Source: an uncultured Bacteroidia bacterium (lineage in GTDB: Bacteria; Bacteroidota; Bacteroidia; Bacteroidales; UBA932). Taken from it: a stretch of DNA of 64,000 bases. The position numbers and the translations under genes are program-made. Of this stretch, positions 17,690-25,901 are shown one piece after another; position 1 is the stretch's first letter, and each line of letters starts with the position of its first letter. Below the pieces are notes generated by a model, which was not told the DNA's origin, did not search any database, and saw nothing but the letters and a program-made list of their open reading frames with translations. The stretch is from NCBI GenBank assembly GCA_902798975.1, contig CADBYT010000003.1, positions 1 to 64,000 on the forward strand. The letters run 5' to 3'.

Positions 17690-19051
17690 TCACGGATGGC
17701 GGTTCCAAGGCTCCGCGGCTTTCTCGCAGAGCGCGTAAAAGTGCGTCCGGAGGGCCGGCCAGCTGTAGTACGGGCCGGAAACGGGCTCGATGCCCGGGAG
17801 CTTGATTTCCTTCTCGTTGTAGAGGATCTTCGTCAGGACCTCACCCTTGTTGTTGCGGTAGAAGACCATCTGGATGTTGGTGGCCATCGGGACCTGGAAG
17901 AAGGCGTACCAGTTGTGCAGGTGGGCCTCCTTGTACGGGAACACGCGGTATTCCGGGTCGTCCACGCCCAGCAGGGCGAAGAGCGGAAGGATGGAGGTGT
18001 CGTGGCCGAAACGCAGGTCGGCGGCACGCTGGCTGCCGGACTCGAGCGCGGCGTCGGCCTTCTGCACGAAGTCCATCAGCAGCGGGCGGATGGCGTAGCG
18101 GATCACGTCGCCCTGCTCCACGGAGCCGCCCCACATGCGGTAGATGTTGTCGTTGCCGTCAGCCCAGAAGTAGGCAAGCTCTTCGGGGGTGAAGTATTTG
18201 CGGTAGATATCCACGCCGAGGAAGTCGATCAGCTGGCACAGACCGCCGGTCGTGAAGATGGCCTTCACGAAGGGTTCCGGATTGCCAAGGGCCTTGACAG
18301 CGGCGTCATAGTCCGTGAACAGCGGGGTCAGGAAGCGACGGAGGTCGTAGCCCGGCTCGCCGGCGAAAGGCTTGAAACCCTGGGGCTGCTGGGCCATGCC
18401 GGGATAGCCGCCGGGGAAAGACGGCCGCTGGCGCGGCGGTTCACCGGGACGCGGGACGCTCAGGCTCGGGTTGATGTAGGCCATGAAGCGCTCGGCACTG
18501 GTGAAGGTGAACTGGATCTTGGGGAACTTGTCCTTCAGGCCGTAAGTGAAGTTGCACATGCTCACGATGCAACGGAAGTTGGTGCTGGAGAAGCAGTTGA
18601 CTTCCTGGCGCGCCTTGTCCTTGAAGATGCTCGGATAGCGTTCGGCCATGCGGGCGGCAATCTGCTGATGCTCACGGGCGCCGCGCGGGGTGAGGGACCC
18701 TTCCATGCCCTTGTGGGCGTCCACGATGGTCTCCACATCAGCCCAGAGCGCCTTGCCCGCCTCGGTCAGAAGGCCGAGGGAGTCGAGGTAGGCGAAGCCC
18801 TGCTGCGCGTTGCGGCCGAATGTGGAGTTTTGCTCATAGCGGGAGCCATGGCGGCCGTAGTGGCTGATATAGAAGGGTTTGAAGCCCTTCGGTGCCGGGG
18901 TGTCCACGAGCGGATCGAACTCGTAGGAGTGCATGTTGTTGGATGCGCGGTCCGGATTCTCCGCGAAAAGACGGATGACGTCGTTCTGTGCGCCGGCACC
19001 CAGGCAGAGAGCCAGCAACAGGGGGATGGACAGGAGTCTTTTGAAATTCAT
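17690..19051 (-). CDS. Secreted histidine acid phosphatase (clade 2, phytase/MINPP-like)
   Basis: A 453-residue exported phosphatase of the histidine phosphatase superfamily, clade 2. Signal peptide 1-21 (cleavage at AGA-QND). The phosphohistidine motif HYGRHGSRY has R67-H68-G69, and the C-terminal proton-donor motif is RFGHDTSILPL. The size and the extra alpha domain between them fit inositol-polyphosphate or phytase-like enzymes of gut Bacteroidetes, but the exact substrate is an inference. The start is the ATG at 19051 (MNFKRLLSIP), because it gives the signal peptide. Monocistronic; convergent with proA. Confidence 0.85.
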   Translation of the reverse strand: MNFKRLLSIPLLLALCLGAGAQNDVIRLFAENPDRASNNMHSYEFDPLVDTPAPKGFKPFYISHYGRHGSRYEQNSTFGRNAQQGFAYLDSLGLLTEAGKALWADVETIVDAHKGMEGSLTPRGAREHQQIAARMAERYPSIFKDKARQEVNCFSSTNFRCIVSMCNFTYGLKDKFPKIQFTFTSAERFMAYINPSLSVPRPGEPPRQRPSFPGGYPGMAQQPQGFKPFAGEPGYDLRRFLTPLFTDYDAAVKALGNPEPFVKAIFTTGGLCQLIDFLGVDIYRKYFTPEELAYFWADGNDNIYRMWGGSVEQGDVIRYAIRPLLMDFVQKADAALESGSQRAADLRFGHDTSILPLFALLGVDDPEYRVFPYKEAHLHNWYAFFQVPMATNIQMVFYRNNKGEVLTKILYNEKEIKLPGIEPVSGPYYSWPALRTHFYALCEKAAEPWNRHP

Positions 19052-19185
19052 ATGCGATATAGTTTTAGCATTCGATCGTCTCAAAGGTAAACAAACTGTT
19101 CCGTTTTGGCAAATACCCCGTTTCCTGGGATAAAGGATTTGATACATATTTGAACGATTTTGGTCCTGCGAAGCCCGAAAAATGC

Positions 19186-19193
19186 TACCTTTG
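19186..19193 (+). promoter_or_regulatory. -7 box close to the glutaminyl cyclase start
   Basis: TACCTTTG, an exact -7 match, only 8 bases before the ATG at 19202. A TTTG lies 23 bases upstream (19159-19162), slightly long. The transcript would be nearly leaderless, and the upstream in-frame ATG at 19160 would not be transcribed. Confidence 0.55.
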
Positions 19194-19201
19194 TAACCGC
19201 A

Positions 19202-19969
19202 ATGTTACACAGAATCTTCAGAACCCTCCTGTCGCTGTCACTGGTGCTGCTCTGCATCGGCTGTTCCGCGCGCGTGAAACAATACAAGGTCGAAGTCGTG
19301 AGAGAATACACCCACGACACGGGCGCCTATACGCAGGGCCTCTTCTTCAACGGGGGGCACTTCTACGAGAGTACGGGCCAGTTCGGCGAGTCCTCCTTCC
19401 GCGAAGTGGAGCTCGCCACCGGCAAGGTGCTCTCACAGATGAATTTCCAGCAGAAGTACTTCGGTGAGGGTTCCGTGATGCTGGGGGACAATCTCTACAT
19501 CCTGACCTGGCTGAACAAGGTCGCCTTCGTCTATGACGCGAAGACGCTGGAATACAAGCAGACCTACTCCTATCCGCGCGAGGGCTGGGGTTTGACCACC
19601 GACGGCAAGTCCCTGATCGCCTCCGACGGCTCTGCGCGCCTGTTCTTCCTGAACCCGGAACTCAAGCAGGAGCGCTATGTGGACGTGAAGATGGACGGCC
19701 GCCCGGTGCGTTACCTCAACGAGCTGGAATACATCGACGGCAAGGTCTGGGCGAATGTCTACATGACTGACATGATCGTCATCATCAACCCCGCCGACGG
19801 TACCGTCGAAGCCCGGATCGATTGTTCCGGTCTTCTCCCGCGCACGCTGCGTACCCCTACGACGGATGTGCTGAACGGCATTGCCTGCGACCCCGCCACC
19901 GGCAAGATCTACCTGACGGGCAAATACTGGCCCCGCCTCTACGAAGTCCGTCTGGTGCCGGAGAAATAA
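19202..19969 (+). CDS. Glutaminyl-peptide cyclotransferase (plant-type beta-propeller), lipoprotein
   Basis: A 255-residue enzyme converting N-terminal Gln to pyroglutamate, of the five-bladed propeller family (Glu_cyclase_2). Lipoprotein signal with lipobox CIGC. Family segments: YTQGLFFNGGHFYESTGQFGESSFREVEL, KYFGEGSV, DGSARLFFLNPE, YLNELEYIDGKVWANVYMTD, LNGIACDPATGKIYLTGKYWPRLYEV. In Bacteroidetes many secreted proteins begin with Gln after signal cleavage, so a periplasmic cyclase is plausible (known from Parabacteroides and Porphyromonas). The start at 19202 is set by the -7 box. Confidence 0.9.
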   Translation: MLHRIFRTLLSLSLVLLCIGCSARVKQYKVEVVREYTHDTGAYTQGLFFNGGHFYESTGQFGESSFREVELATGKVLSQMNFQQKYFGEGSVMLGDNLYILTWLNKVAFVYDAKTLEYKQTYSYPREGWGLTTDGKSLIASDGSARLFFLNPELKQERYVDVKMDGRPVRYLNELEYIDGKVWANVYMTDMIVIINPADGTVEARIDCSGLLPRTLRTPTTDVLNGIACDPATGKIYLTGKYWPRLYEVRLVPEK

Positions 19970-19992
19970 TCACGACTCCAAGGCCGGCCGGC

Positions 19993-20008
19993 CCGGGCGT
20001 TCGCCCGG
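19993..20008 (+). terminator. GC-rich hairpin after the cyclotransferase gene
   Basis: CCGGGC / GCCCGG with a GTTC loop, next to the palindrome GGCCGGCCGG. There is no T-run, so factor-independent termination is uncertain. The rest of 19970-20088 shows no gene. Confidence 0.35.
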
Positions 20009-20088
20009 CACATCGGGCGGTTGCAGGTGACTTGGGCTTTGTTGGCGGCGTCCTCACGCCTCCAGGACGGGATTTTGAGGGAAAAAAC

Positions 20089-20119
20089 TTTGATATTTCC
20101 TTCTTTCACTATATCTTCG
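20089..20119 (+). promoter_or_regulatory. Promoter of the small peptide / fimbrillin-like operon
   Basis: TTTG (20089-20092), a 19-base spacer and TATCTTCG (20112-20119): one mismatch from the consensus. It lies 26 bases before the ATG at 20146. Confidence 0.65.
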
Positions 20120-20145
20120 TGCAATTTTTAGTTATTTATAAGTGT

Positions 20146-20271
20146 ATGGTAACCATGTTTGAAAAAGAAGACAAAGAGTTCTACGAGGCCCCATCGATCC
20201 AGGTCGTGGAGGTCAAGTCGGAAGGAATCATCTGTGCCAGCAAAGATGGGTATGACCCCCAAGAATTCTAA
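20146..20271 (+). CDS. 41-residue hypothetical protein of a Bacteroidales small-ORF type
   Basis: Short protein with the core FYEAPSIQVVEVKSEGIICA and a C-terminal SKDGYDPQEF tail. Small proteins with an 'APS-x-[EQ]VVEV-x3-EGI-[IV]C-x-S' core and a short variable tail occur often in Bacteroidales ahead of fimbrillin-like or surface lipoprotein genes. I know no assigned function. No signal peptide. A second ATG at 20155 (MFEKEDKEF) could be the true start. The promoter sits immediately upstream and the next gene begins 19 bases after the stop, so the two are co-transcribed. The length and a leader-plus-tail look recall peptide precursors, but that is speculation. Confidence 0.6.
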   Translation: MVTMFEKEDKEFYEAPSIQVVEVKSEGIICASKDGYDPQEF

Positions 20272-20290
20272 TTCTTAATTCATTCCAACC

Positions 20291-21859
20291 ATGAAAAGAA
20301 TCGCTTTATTAATTGCATCCGCTGCCCTGACCCTTTGCGCATGCGAGAGAATGGAGGAAACGGTGAACAACGAGACAAACGAGACAGATGTCCCCGTGCC
20401 TGCGGTATATCACGTGAACATTCCGGTCTCCATAGGTCCTGAGACGAAAGGTGTTTCTTTCGATCCGGACGGAGATAAAATATCGACCTTCTTTGAGGAG
20501 GGAGACAAAGTCTATGTTTATAACAAGACGCAAGATGCGCTCGCCCGTCATTGGGATGATGTTGAAGGTACCTATCTTGCAACACCGATTGTCCTTACTT
20601 CTGCGATGATTCAGAATGAAGGACGGTCCTGCACCCTGGAGGGAGATCTGTCCTTCTTTAAATGGAACTATGATGAGCAGAAATGGGAAGTTGTCACTCC
20701 TGCGGATGAGGATGAATATTGTTTGTATTACCAGCTCAATGGTGCAGATTATTATTTCTCTTTTGGCTACTCCAATTATTACCCCCGCTTCTATTATTCC
20801 GGCCAGGACGGCAGCGAAACCTGTGCTTCCCAATACGACTTTGCGGAGGTGACGGATATCAAGCTGGTGTTGAGCGAAACGACCCTTACCGTTCCGGACA
20901 ATGTCAGGTTCACGAACCTGCAGTCCATGTTCCGCCAGAAACTGATCTTTAAGAATTCTGCAAGTGAGACGGTAACTCCGACCATCAAATCTTTCAGTAT
21001 TGATACGGAAAAAGGGACGCTGATTGATTATTATAATCCGACAATTGACATCAGTAGCACTTCTCCCGAAAGGTATGAGACATACAGTATCGAGATTGAC
21101 AATCCCGTTATTTCGTCCGACGGCAACATCTACCTTGCCCTGGCATTTTATTATCCCGACGATGATTCCAAGAATGACAAACTCATTCTGACAGCGACCG
21201 ACACGGAAGGGAATGTCTATTGTTGCACCAAGAATGTACCCGCCGGCGGTTTCCAGAATGGGAAATACTATTATGGGAATTGCACCATGGAATGGGATCA
21301 TCAGAATGGCAAGCCTACCGTAACGCGCTCTGATGGCGGCAATCCGAATGAGCTTAATCCGCTTTTATACGATTGGGGCCTCCAGTATGATTTCACTGGA
21401 AATCCCATGAGGATTACTATCAGCGGCGACAGTCAGGATTATAGGTTTTACTTTAATGACAACCCCGGCTTTGTCACTTTGACTGGTAGTGGGGATCCTG
21501 TTTCTGCATCTTGGGCGGGGCACAACGCTTTCATTGGGTCCAATTCTGACTTGACCGTTATTCTTGATTGTAATTATTTCATTGATAATAGTGCGGATTT
21601 CCATGCGGCGATAGACTGCGGTGGTGAATTGAAACTAATGACTACCGGTGGCACTCAAACACTTACTGTCATTACGAATGACGATGGCAGTAATGCTTAT
21701 GGAATATATGGTGACTCCAATTATGATGCATGGATATATGATTTCAGCAATATAAGTAACCTTGCTGTCGATGGTTTTACTGTCTCTTGCCCCGGTGCAG
21801 TTGACAACCTTGATGGCACCTATACCTGGGTGTACACCGTGTCCCCGACCACCCCTTAG
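20291..21859 (+). CDS. Fimbrillin-like surface lipoprotein
   Basis: A 522-residue lipoprotein (MKRIALLIASAALTLCAC, lipobox TLCAC). The N-terminal third resembles fimbrillin/Mfa-like proteins: VNIPVSIGPETKGVSFDPDGDKISTFFEEGDKVYVYNK, with the typical 'TK(A/G)' after the first strand and a later beta-rich domain with aromatic segments. The C-terminal about 170 residues are Asn/Asp/Gly-rich beta repeats (GDSQDYRFYFNDN, GDSNYDAWIYDFSN). It could be a type V pilus component or a surface adhesin. Base composition is lower in GC than the flanking genes, as usual for surface antigens exchanged between strains. Co-transcribed with the 41-residue peptide. Confidence 0.65.
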   Translation: MKRIALLIASAALTLCACERMEETVNNETNETDVPVPAVYHVNIPVSIGPETKGVSFDPDGDKISTFFEEGDKVYVYNKTQDALARHWDDVEGTYLATPIVLTSAMIQNEGRSCTLEGDLSFFKWNYDEQKWEVVTPADEDEYCLYYQLNGADYYFSFGYSNYYPRFYYSGQDGSETCASQYDFAEVTDIKLVLSETTLTVPDNVRFTNLQSMFRQKLIFKNSASETVTPTIKSFSIDTEKGTLIDYYNPTIDISSTSPERYETYSIEIDNPVISSDGNIYLALAFYYPDDDSKNDKLILTATDTEGNVYCCTKNVPAGGFQNGKYYYGNCTMEWDHQNGKPTVTRSDGGNPNELNPLLYDWGLQYDFTGNPMRITISGDSQDYRFYFNDNPGFVTLTGSGDPVSASWAGHNAFIGSNSDLTVILDCNYFIDNSADFHAAIDCGGELKLMTTGGTQTLTVITNDDGSNAYGIYGDSNYDAWIYDFSNISNLAVDGFTVSCPGAVDNLDGTYTWVYTVSPTTP

Positions 21860-21872
21860 TCATTTAAACGCG

Positions 21873-21908
21873 GGCCGGCTTCCCACCCGCGAAGGAGGCT
21901 GGCCGGCC
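21873..21908 (+). terminator. GC-rich inverted repeat after the fimbrillin-like gene
   Basis: GGCCGGCTTCC and GGAGGCTGGCC form an imperfect stem about 15 bases after the stop. Probably a transcript end; no long T-run. Confidence 0.4.
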
Positions 21909-21909
21909 A

Positions 21910-22029
21910 CGCGGCACTATATTGTGCTTACTCAAAAAGTTATGATGGGTAATTACAATATACTTTAACGAAAAAGGCTATGTTTTATTGAAACCAAAGG
22001 GATCGTCCAAAAACTTGAATCCGCAAATA
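21910..22029. other. AT-rich intergenic segment, nothing recognised
   Basis: Between the fimbrillin-like gene and the tRNA-Asn terminator. I see no reading frame, promoter pair or repeat that I can support. Confidence 0.5.
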
Positions 22030-22065
22030 AAAAAAGCAAGCATCTTTGCAGGTGCTTGCTTTTTT
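22030..22065 (-). terminator. Terminator of tRNA-Asn
   Basis: Perfect 13-bp stem AAAAAAGCAAGCA / TGCTTGCTTTTTT with a 10-base loop. It starts immediately after the tRNA and includes the first base of the encoded CCA end. Confidence 0.8.
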
Positions 22066-22067
22066 GG

Positions 22068-22141
22068 CTCCCCCTCGGGGACTTGAACCCAGGACCCCCT
22101 GATTAACAGTCAGGTGCTCTAACCAACTGAGCTAAGGAGGA
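22068..22141 (-). tRNA. tRNA-Asn(GTT)
   Basis: Acceptor TCCTCCT pairs with AGGGGGA (one G-U), with D-arm AGCTCAGTTGGTTAGAGC and anticodon loop CTGTTAA (anticodon GTT). The T-arm CTGGG-TTCAAGT-CCCCG has one T-C mismatch. Discriminator G followed by an encoded CCA (22065-22067). Confidence 0.95.
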
Positions 22142-22171
22142 TTGTTACCCGCCACTTGCGTTTTGGGATTG

Positions 22172-22202
22172 CAAATATACGCACAATTCTCGAATGCGCA
22201 AA
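22172..22202 (-). promoter_or_regulatory. Consensus promoter of tRNA-Asn
   Basis: On the minus strand TTTG (22199-22202), a 19-base spacer and TATATTTG (22172-22179): an exact consensus about 30 bases before the tRNA. Confidence 0.8.
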
Positions 22203-22317
22203 TTATTTTGCCATTTTTTTGTGTGCGGAAACCTCCCCGATACGGGAAGCCCAGGGACTTTGGGCGGAGGCGGGAGGGGTTATGGAACAAATTGTTGTCT
22301 GTTTTGGAAAGATTTCA

Positions 22318-22325
22318 TATCTTTG
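22318..22325 (+). promoter_or_regulatory. -7 box next to the HU-like gene start
   Basis: TATCTTTG lies 6 bases before the ATG at 22332, implying a leaderless or nearly leaderless message and ruling out the upstream in-frame ATG at 22194. A TTTG at 22303 is too close to be the -33 element. Confidence 0.5.
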
Positions 22326-22331
22326 TGTAAT

Positions 22332-23258
22332 ATGGATATCGATCTTCTGGCAAAGATGGTAAAGGAACTGATCGTCGAGCACGATCAGGTGGGCCTGCCC
22401 GGCGTCGGCACCTTCGTGGCCGAGATGATCCCGGCGACCTTCTCCGACAAAGGATTTACCATCAATCCCCCCTACCGGCGGCTCTCTTTCTATCCGAGCC
22501 GGCTGGAGGATTCCCTGTTGATTGATTTCTACGCCGAATCCAATCAGATTTCGCGCGAAGCGTCTTCCGCCTACATCACCCAATACCTCGCCGAACTGAA
22601 GGCCGTCCTGCTGGAACGCAAGAGCATCGTGCTCCCGGGGCTGGGGCGCTTGCGCGCGACACGGGAGAACGCCCTCTTTTTCGTGGCCGACGAGGATCTG
22701 GACATCTTCCCGGCCGGCGTGGGCCTGGAGCCCGTGTCGCTGAAGAGCCACACGGTCGAGGAGGAGGAACCGGTCGTGATCGACGTGCCGGTGCCGACGA
22801 TCGAGGAGGAGGTGGCGCCGGTGGAGGTGCCGGAGGCGGCGGAAGAGCCGGCAGAAGATGAAGGAGATTCGCCGATCAAGTCGGCGAATGACGAGGTTGT
22901 CGAGCCGGCGAATGACGGAGAAGAAGAGTCGGCGAATGACGGAGAAGAAGAGCCGGCGAATGACGAAGAGGAGCCGGCAGCAGAAGAAGCCGAAGCGCCT
23001 GCTGTCGAAGAACCGGCGGCTGAGGAAACGGCTGAGTCCCAGAAGCACCTGGCATACGACAACGCGCCCCGCTGGATGCGGGACGACTGGCGGGAACCGG
23101 AGCCGAAACACGGCTCCAGACTCGCCTCCTGGTTGCTTGTGCTCGTGGCGCTGATCATTCTTGCGCTCATCGCCTTCACCGTCCTGGCACGCGTAGCCCC
23201 CGATTTCGTCGATTCTCTCCTGTACACCCCCGACGAGCTGCGAATCATCAACTATTGA
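22332..23258 (+). CDS. HU-CCDC81-like domain protein with transmembrane anchor
   Basis: A 308-residue protein. The first 130 residues carry two HU-like modules typical of the Bacteroidetes 'CCDC81-like prokaryotic HU' family (QVGLPGVGTFVAE, FTINPPYRRLSFYP, then KSIVLPGLGRLRA). Next come an acidic low-complexity linker (about 145-240) rich in Glu/Pro/Ala, a conserved-looking WMRDDWREPEP stretch, and one transmembrane helix (about 263-285, WLLVLVALIILALIAFTVLA). The family is often followed by a SPOR domain, absent here. The linker contains a 35-bp palindromic element and its 24-bp tandem expansion. The role may link nucleoid and envelope, but that is inference. Start chosen from the -7 box. 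Confidence 0.75.
   Translation: MDIDLLAKMVKELIVEHDQVGLPGVGTFVAEMIPATFSDKGFTINPPYRRLSFYPSRLEDSLLIDFYAESNQISREASSAYITQYLAELKAVLLERKSIVLPGLGRLRATRENALFFVADEDLDIFPAGVGLEPVSLKSHTVEEEEPVVIDVPVPTIEEEVAPVEVPEAAEEPAEDEGDSPIKSANDEVVEPANDGEEESANDGEEEPANDEEEPAAEEAEAPAVEEPAAEETAESQKHLAYDNAPRWMRDDWREPEPKHGSRLASWLLVLVALIILALIAFTVLARVAPDFVDSLLYTPDELRIINY
22859..22893 (+). repeat. Palindromic protein-coding element, copy 1
   Basis: A 35-bp sequence identical to 26481-26515. Core stem ATTCGCCGA / TCGGCGAAT with loop TCAAG (22867-22889). It is read in frame as GDSPIKSAND inside the acidic linker of the HU-like protein. Confidence 0.85.
22881..22976 (+). repeat. 24-bp tandem array grown from the palindromic element
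   Basis: The right half of the element, YCGGCGAATGACG, recurs at 22881, 22905, 22929 and 22953, exactly 24 bases apart. The filler becomes GAGAAGAAGAG in the middle copies. The translation is repeated octapeptides of the type (S/P)ANDGEEE. Confidence 0.85.
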
Positions 23259-23262
23259 CGCC

Positions 23263-23835
23263 ATGATCGAGCTGATCTATCCCGCATCCCCCGCCCCGCT
23301 GCTGAAAGGCTGCAAACGCGGCCGAGCCGCGGAAATGCTGCCCGTCGTGGACGAACTGGGCAACGTACGCGCCCAGGCCACCCGCGAACTCGTGCACCAT
23401 GGCGGCGAGAAGCCGCTGCACCCGGTGGTCCACCTGCATGTCATCAACCGGCTCGGACAGATCTACCTCCAGCAGCGCGGCCCCGACAAGGACCTGCTGC
23501 CGCTCTACTGGGACACCGCCGTGGGCGGCCATGTGGCCTACGGGGAATACATTCCGGAAGCCCTCTACCGCGAAGCCGCCGAGGAGCTCGGGCTGCATGA
23601 TTTCCTGCCCCAGGGGCTCTGCCACTATATCTTCGAATCCGCCGATGAGCGGGAACTCGTGAACGTGTTCGCCGCCGTGGGCGAATACAGCATCAAACCG
23701 GATCCGTTCGAACTCGCCGGCGGCCGCTACTGGTCGGTCGAAGAGATCGAAGAGGCGCTGGGCAAAGGCGTCCTCACCCCCAACTTCGAAGGCGAATACC
23801 GCCGCATCAAAAAAGCACTCCTGGCCCTCCTGTAA
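23263..23835 (+). CDS. Nudix hydrolase
   Basis: A 190-residue Nudix protein. The Nudix box is complete: GHVAYGEYIPEALYREAAEELGL (G-x5-E-x7-REAAEELGL, about residues 88-110). N-terminal residues VVDELGNVRAQATRELVHHG and the LHPVVHLHVINRLGQIYLQQR strand resemble the YfcD/isopentenyl-isomerase-like subgroup, which is broad in substrate, so no specific reaction can be assigned. It starts 4 bases after the HU-like gene and its stop overlaps the next start (TAATG), placing it in the envelope operon. Confidence 0.9.
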   Translation: MIELIYPASPAPLLKGCKRGRAAEMLPVVDELGNVRAQATRELVHHGGEKPLHPVVHLHVINRLGQIYLQQRGPDKDLLPLYWDTAVGGHVAYGEYIPEALYREAAEELGLHDFLPQGLCHYIFESADERELVNVFAAVGEYSIKPDPFELAGGRYWSVEEIEEALGKGVLTPNFEGEYRRIKKALLALL

Positions 23836-25901
23836 TGCAAGAACTGCGCAAATTCATCAAAGACCAGCTCTCCATTTGGCCGCTCGCCTCGGCCAATTTC
23901 CGGGCCCTGAAGGCCGTCAAGACCCGGGATCTGACGGTCTTCGGCCTCCCCTGCCGCATCCAGTGGAATCCGGAGCGCGTGGGTTCCTCGACGGCCGACA
24001 CCTCTCCCGAAGCCATCGCCGCCCGGCCCTGTTTCCTCTGCGAGAAAAACCGCCCGCCGGAGCAGCATCACATCAAATTCGAGGGGCGCAAAGGGCGCAT
24101 GTACAACGTCCAGGTCAACCCCTTCCCCATTTTCCGGGACCACCTCGTAATCGTCCGGGACGAGCACCTGCCGCAGGCCATCTGGCACCACATGCCGGAC
24201 ATCCTGGACTTCGCTGCCAAATACCCCGATTTCACGGCCTTCTACAACGGGCCGGCCAGCGGCGCCTCTGCGCCCGACCACCTGCATTTCCAGGCGGCCC
24301 CGCGGCATAAGATGCCGCTGGAGGACGCCGTGGACGCGTTTCTTGATGCGCCCGGCCAGCCGCTCGCATCCGTCAAGGACGCCACGCTGTACCGCTTTCC
24401 CGGCTACTGCCGGGGCATCTATGCGCTCAAGGCGACGACCTCGAAATCCCTGACCAAACTCTTCTACCGCCTGCTGGACTGCTGTGACCGGCAAGCCGGC
24501 GAGACGGAGCCCAAATTCAATCTCTACGCCTACGTGAAAGGCGCCGAGTGGCGTTGCTTCGTGGTGCTCCGCTCCGCAAAACGCTCCCATCACTTTGACG
24601 CCGAAGGCGCGGACCACCTGACCGTCAGCCCGGGCGCCGCGGACATGGCGGGCGTATTCGTCACCCCGTTCCGGGAGGACTACGAAAAAGCCACGCCGGC
24701 GCTGCTGGAGGCCATTCTCGACGAAGTCACCATCCCCGCGCACGAGCAGGAAATGATCGAATGGCGCCTGACGCGCACGCAACCCCGCGTGGCGGTCGGC
24801 ATCCTCGCCGCCGAGCAGATCTGCTTCGAGATCATCTCCGACGGCGCAGGCCCGCAGCGGGTGCGCTGGTGCGAGGGGCGTATCGCCTACAACGGCGCGC
24901 TCTACGACGAATTGTATTTCGATTCCATCACCCGCTCGACCCGCTTCGCCGAGCCGTCCTTCATCCTGCACGACGTGGTAATCGGCATCGATTTCCACTG
25001 GCAGCAGAAGCGCACGCTCAAGTTCGCCGGCGGGCTGAAATTCATCGTGGAGGGCGACAAGATCCGCGCGGTGAACCTCGTGGGCATGGAAGACTACCTG
25101 CTGAGCGTCATCTCCTCCGAAATGAAATCCAGCGCCTCGGTCAATCTGCTCAAGGCGCATGCCGTCATCTCGCGCAGCTGGCTGCTCGCCCGGATGGAGG
25201 ACCACTCCGCCCACGACAACTTCGACGTGTGCGCGGATGATCATTGTCAACGCTATCAAGGACTCACGATGGCCGCGGGCGACACGGTCCGCACGGTCAT
25301 CGACGAGACCTGGGGCCAGGTGCTCCGCTATAAAGGACAGCTCTGCGACACCCGCTACGCCAAGTGCTGCGGCGGCAAGACCGAGCTTTTCAGCACCTGC
25401 TGGGAGGACATCGACTACCCCTATCTGCAATGCGTCGACGACCCCTGGTGCGACTGCGAGAACGACGAGATCCTCGCCCAGGTCCTCAACGATTACGACC
25501 AGCAGACCAAGGACTTTCACGACTGGACCGTCCGTTACGATGCCGATGAACTCGACGCCCTGGTGCGGGAACGCACCGGCATCGATTTCGGCAAAATCCA
25601 GGCGCTGGAGCCCGTGGAGCGCGGCCCGTCCGGGCGTATCAAATACCTGCGCATCGTGGGCAGCAAGCGCACGGAGGTCGTGGGCAAGGAACTGAAGATA
25701 CGCCGCGCCCTGTGCCCGTCGCATCTCAAGAGCTCCGCCTTCGACGTGGAGCGCGACCCCGCCGGCGCATGGATCCTGCGCGGCCGCGGATGGGGACACG
25801 GCGTCGGACTCTGCCAGATCGGCGCCGCCGTGATGGCCGCCAACGGATTCGATTACAAACAGATACTCCAACATTATTATCCCGGCACCGATGTCGAATA
25901 A
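23835..25901 (+). CDS. DUF4922 - SpoIID/LytB fusion protein
   Basis: A 688-residue two-part protein. The N-terminal about 320 residues are DUF4922: RPCFLCEKNRPPEQ with paired cysteines, NPFPIFRDHLVIV, and a HIT-like PDHLHFQA near residue 147, which suggests a nucleotidyl-transferase or phosphorylase fold. The C-terminal about 350 residues are a SpoIID/LytB domain (VGMEDYLLSVISSEM, LLKAHAVISRSW, YAKCCGGKTE, and GWGHGVGLCQIGA at the end), known from SpoIID as a peptidoglycan lytic transglycosylase acting on denuded glycans. No signal peptide is seen. It lies directly upstream of an AmpG-like permease (11-base overlap) and NamZ-type muramidase, implying a muropeptide role. Confidence 0.85.
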   Translation: MQELRKFIKDQLSIWPLASANFRALKAVKTRDLTVFGLPCRIQWNPERVGSSTADTSPEAIAARPCFLCEKNRPPEQHHIKFEGRKGRMYNVQVNPFPIFRDHLVIVRDEHLPQAIWHHMPDILDFAAKYPDFTAFYNGPASGASAPDHLHFQAAPRHKMPLEDAVDAFLDAPGQPLASVKDATLYRFPGYCRGIYALKATTSKSLTKLFYRLLDCCDRQAGETEPKFNLYAYVKGAEWRCFVVLRSAKRSHHFDAEGADHLTVSPGAADMAGVFVTPFREDYEKATPALLEAILDEVTIPAHEQEMIEWRLTRTQPRVAVGILAAEQICFEIISDGAGPQRVRWCEGRIAYNGALYDELYFDSITRSTRFAEPSFILHDVVIGIDFHWQQKRTLKFAGGLKFIVEGDKIRAVNLVGMEDYLLSVISSEMKSSASVNLLKAHAVISRSWLLARMEDHSAHDNFDVCADDHCQRYQGLTMAAGDTVRTVIDETWGQVLRYKGQLCDTRYAKCCGGKTELFSTCWEDIDYPYLQCVDDPWCDCENDEILAQVLNDYDQQTKDFHDWTVRYDADELDALVRERTGIDFGKIQALEPVERGPSGRIKYLRIVGSKRTEVVGKELKIRRALCPSHLKSSAFDVERDPAGAWILRGRGWGHGVGLCQIGAAVMAANGFDYKQILQHYYPGTDVE

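Noticed and set aside
22881..22976. Regular 24-bp repeats as a CRISPR-like array
   Set aside because: Spacers are not variable, the repeats are in frame within a protein gene and no cas genes are near.
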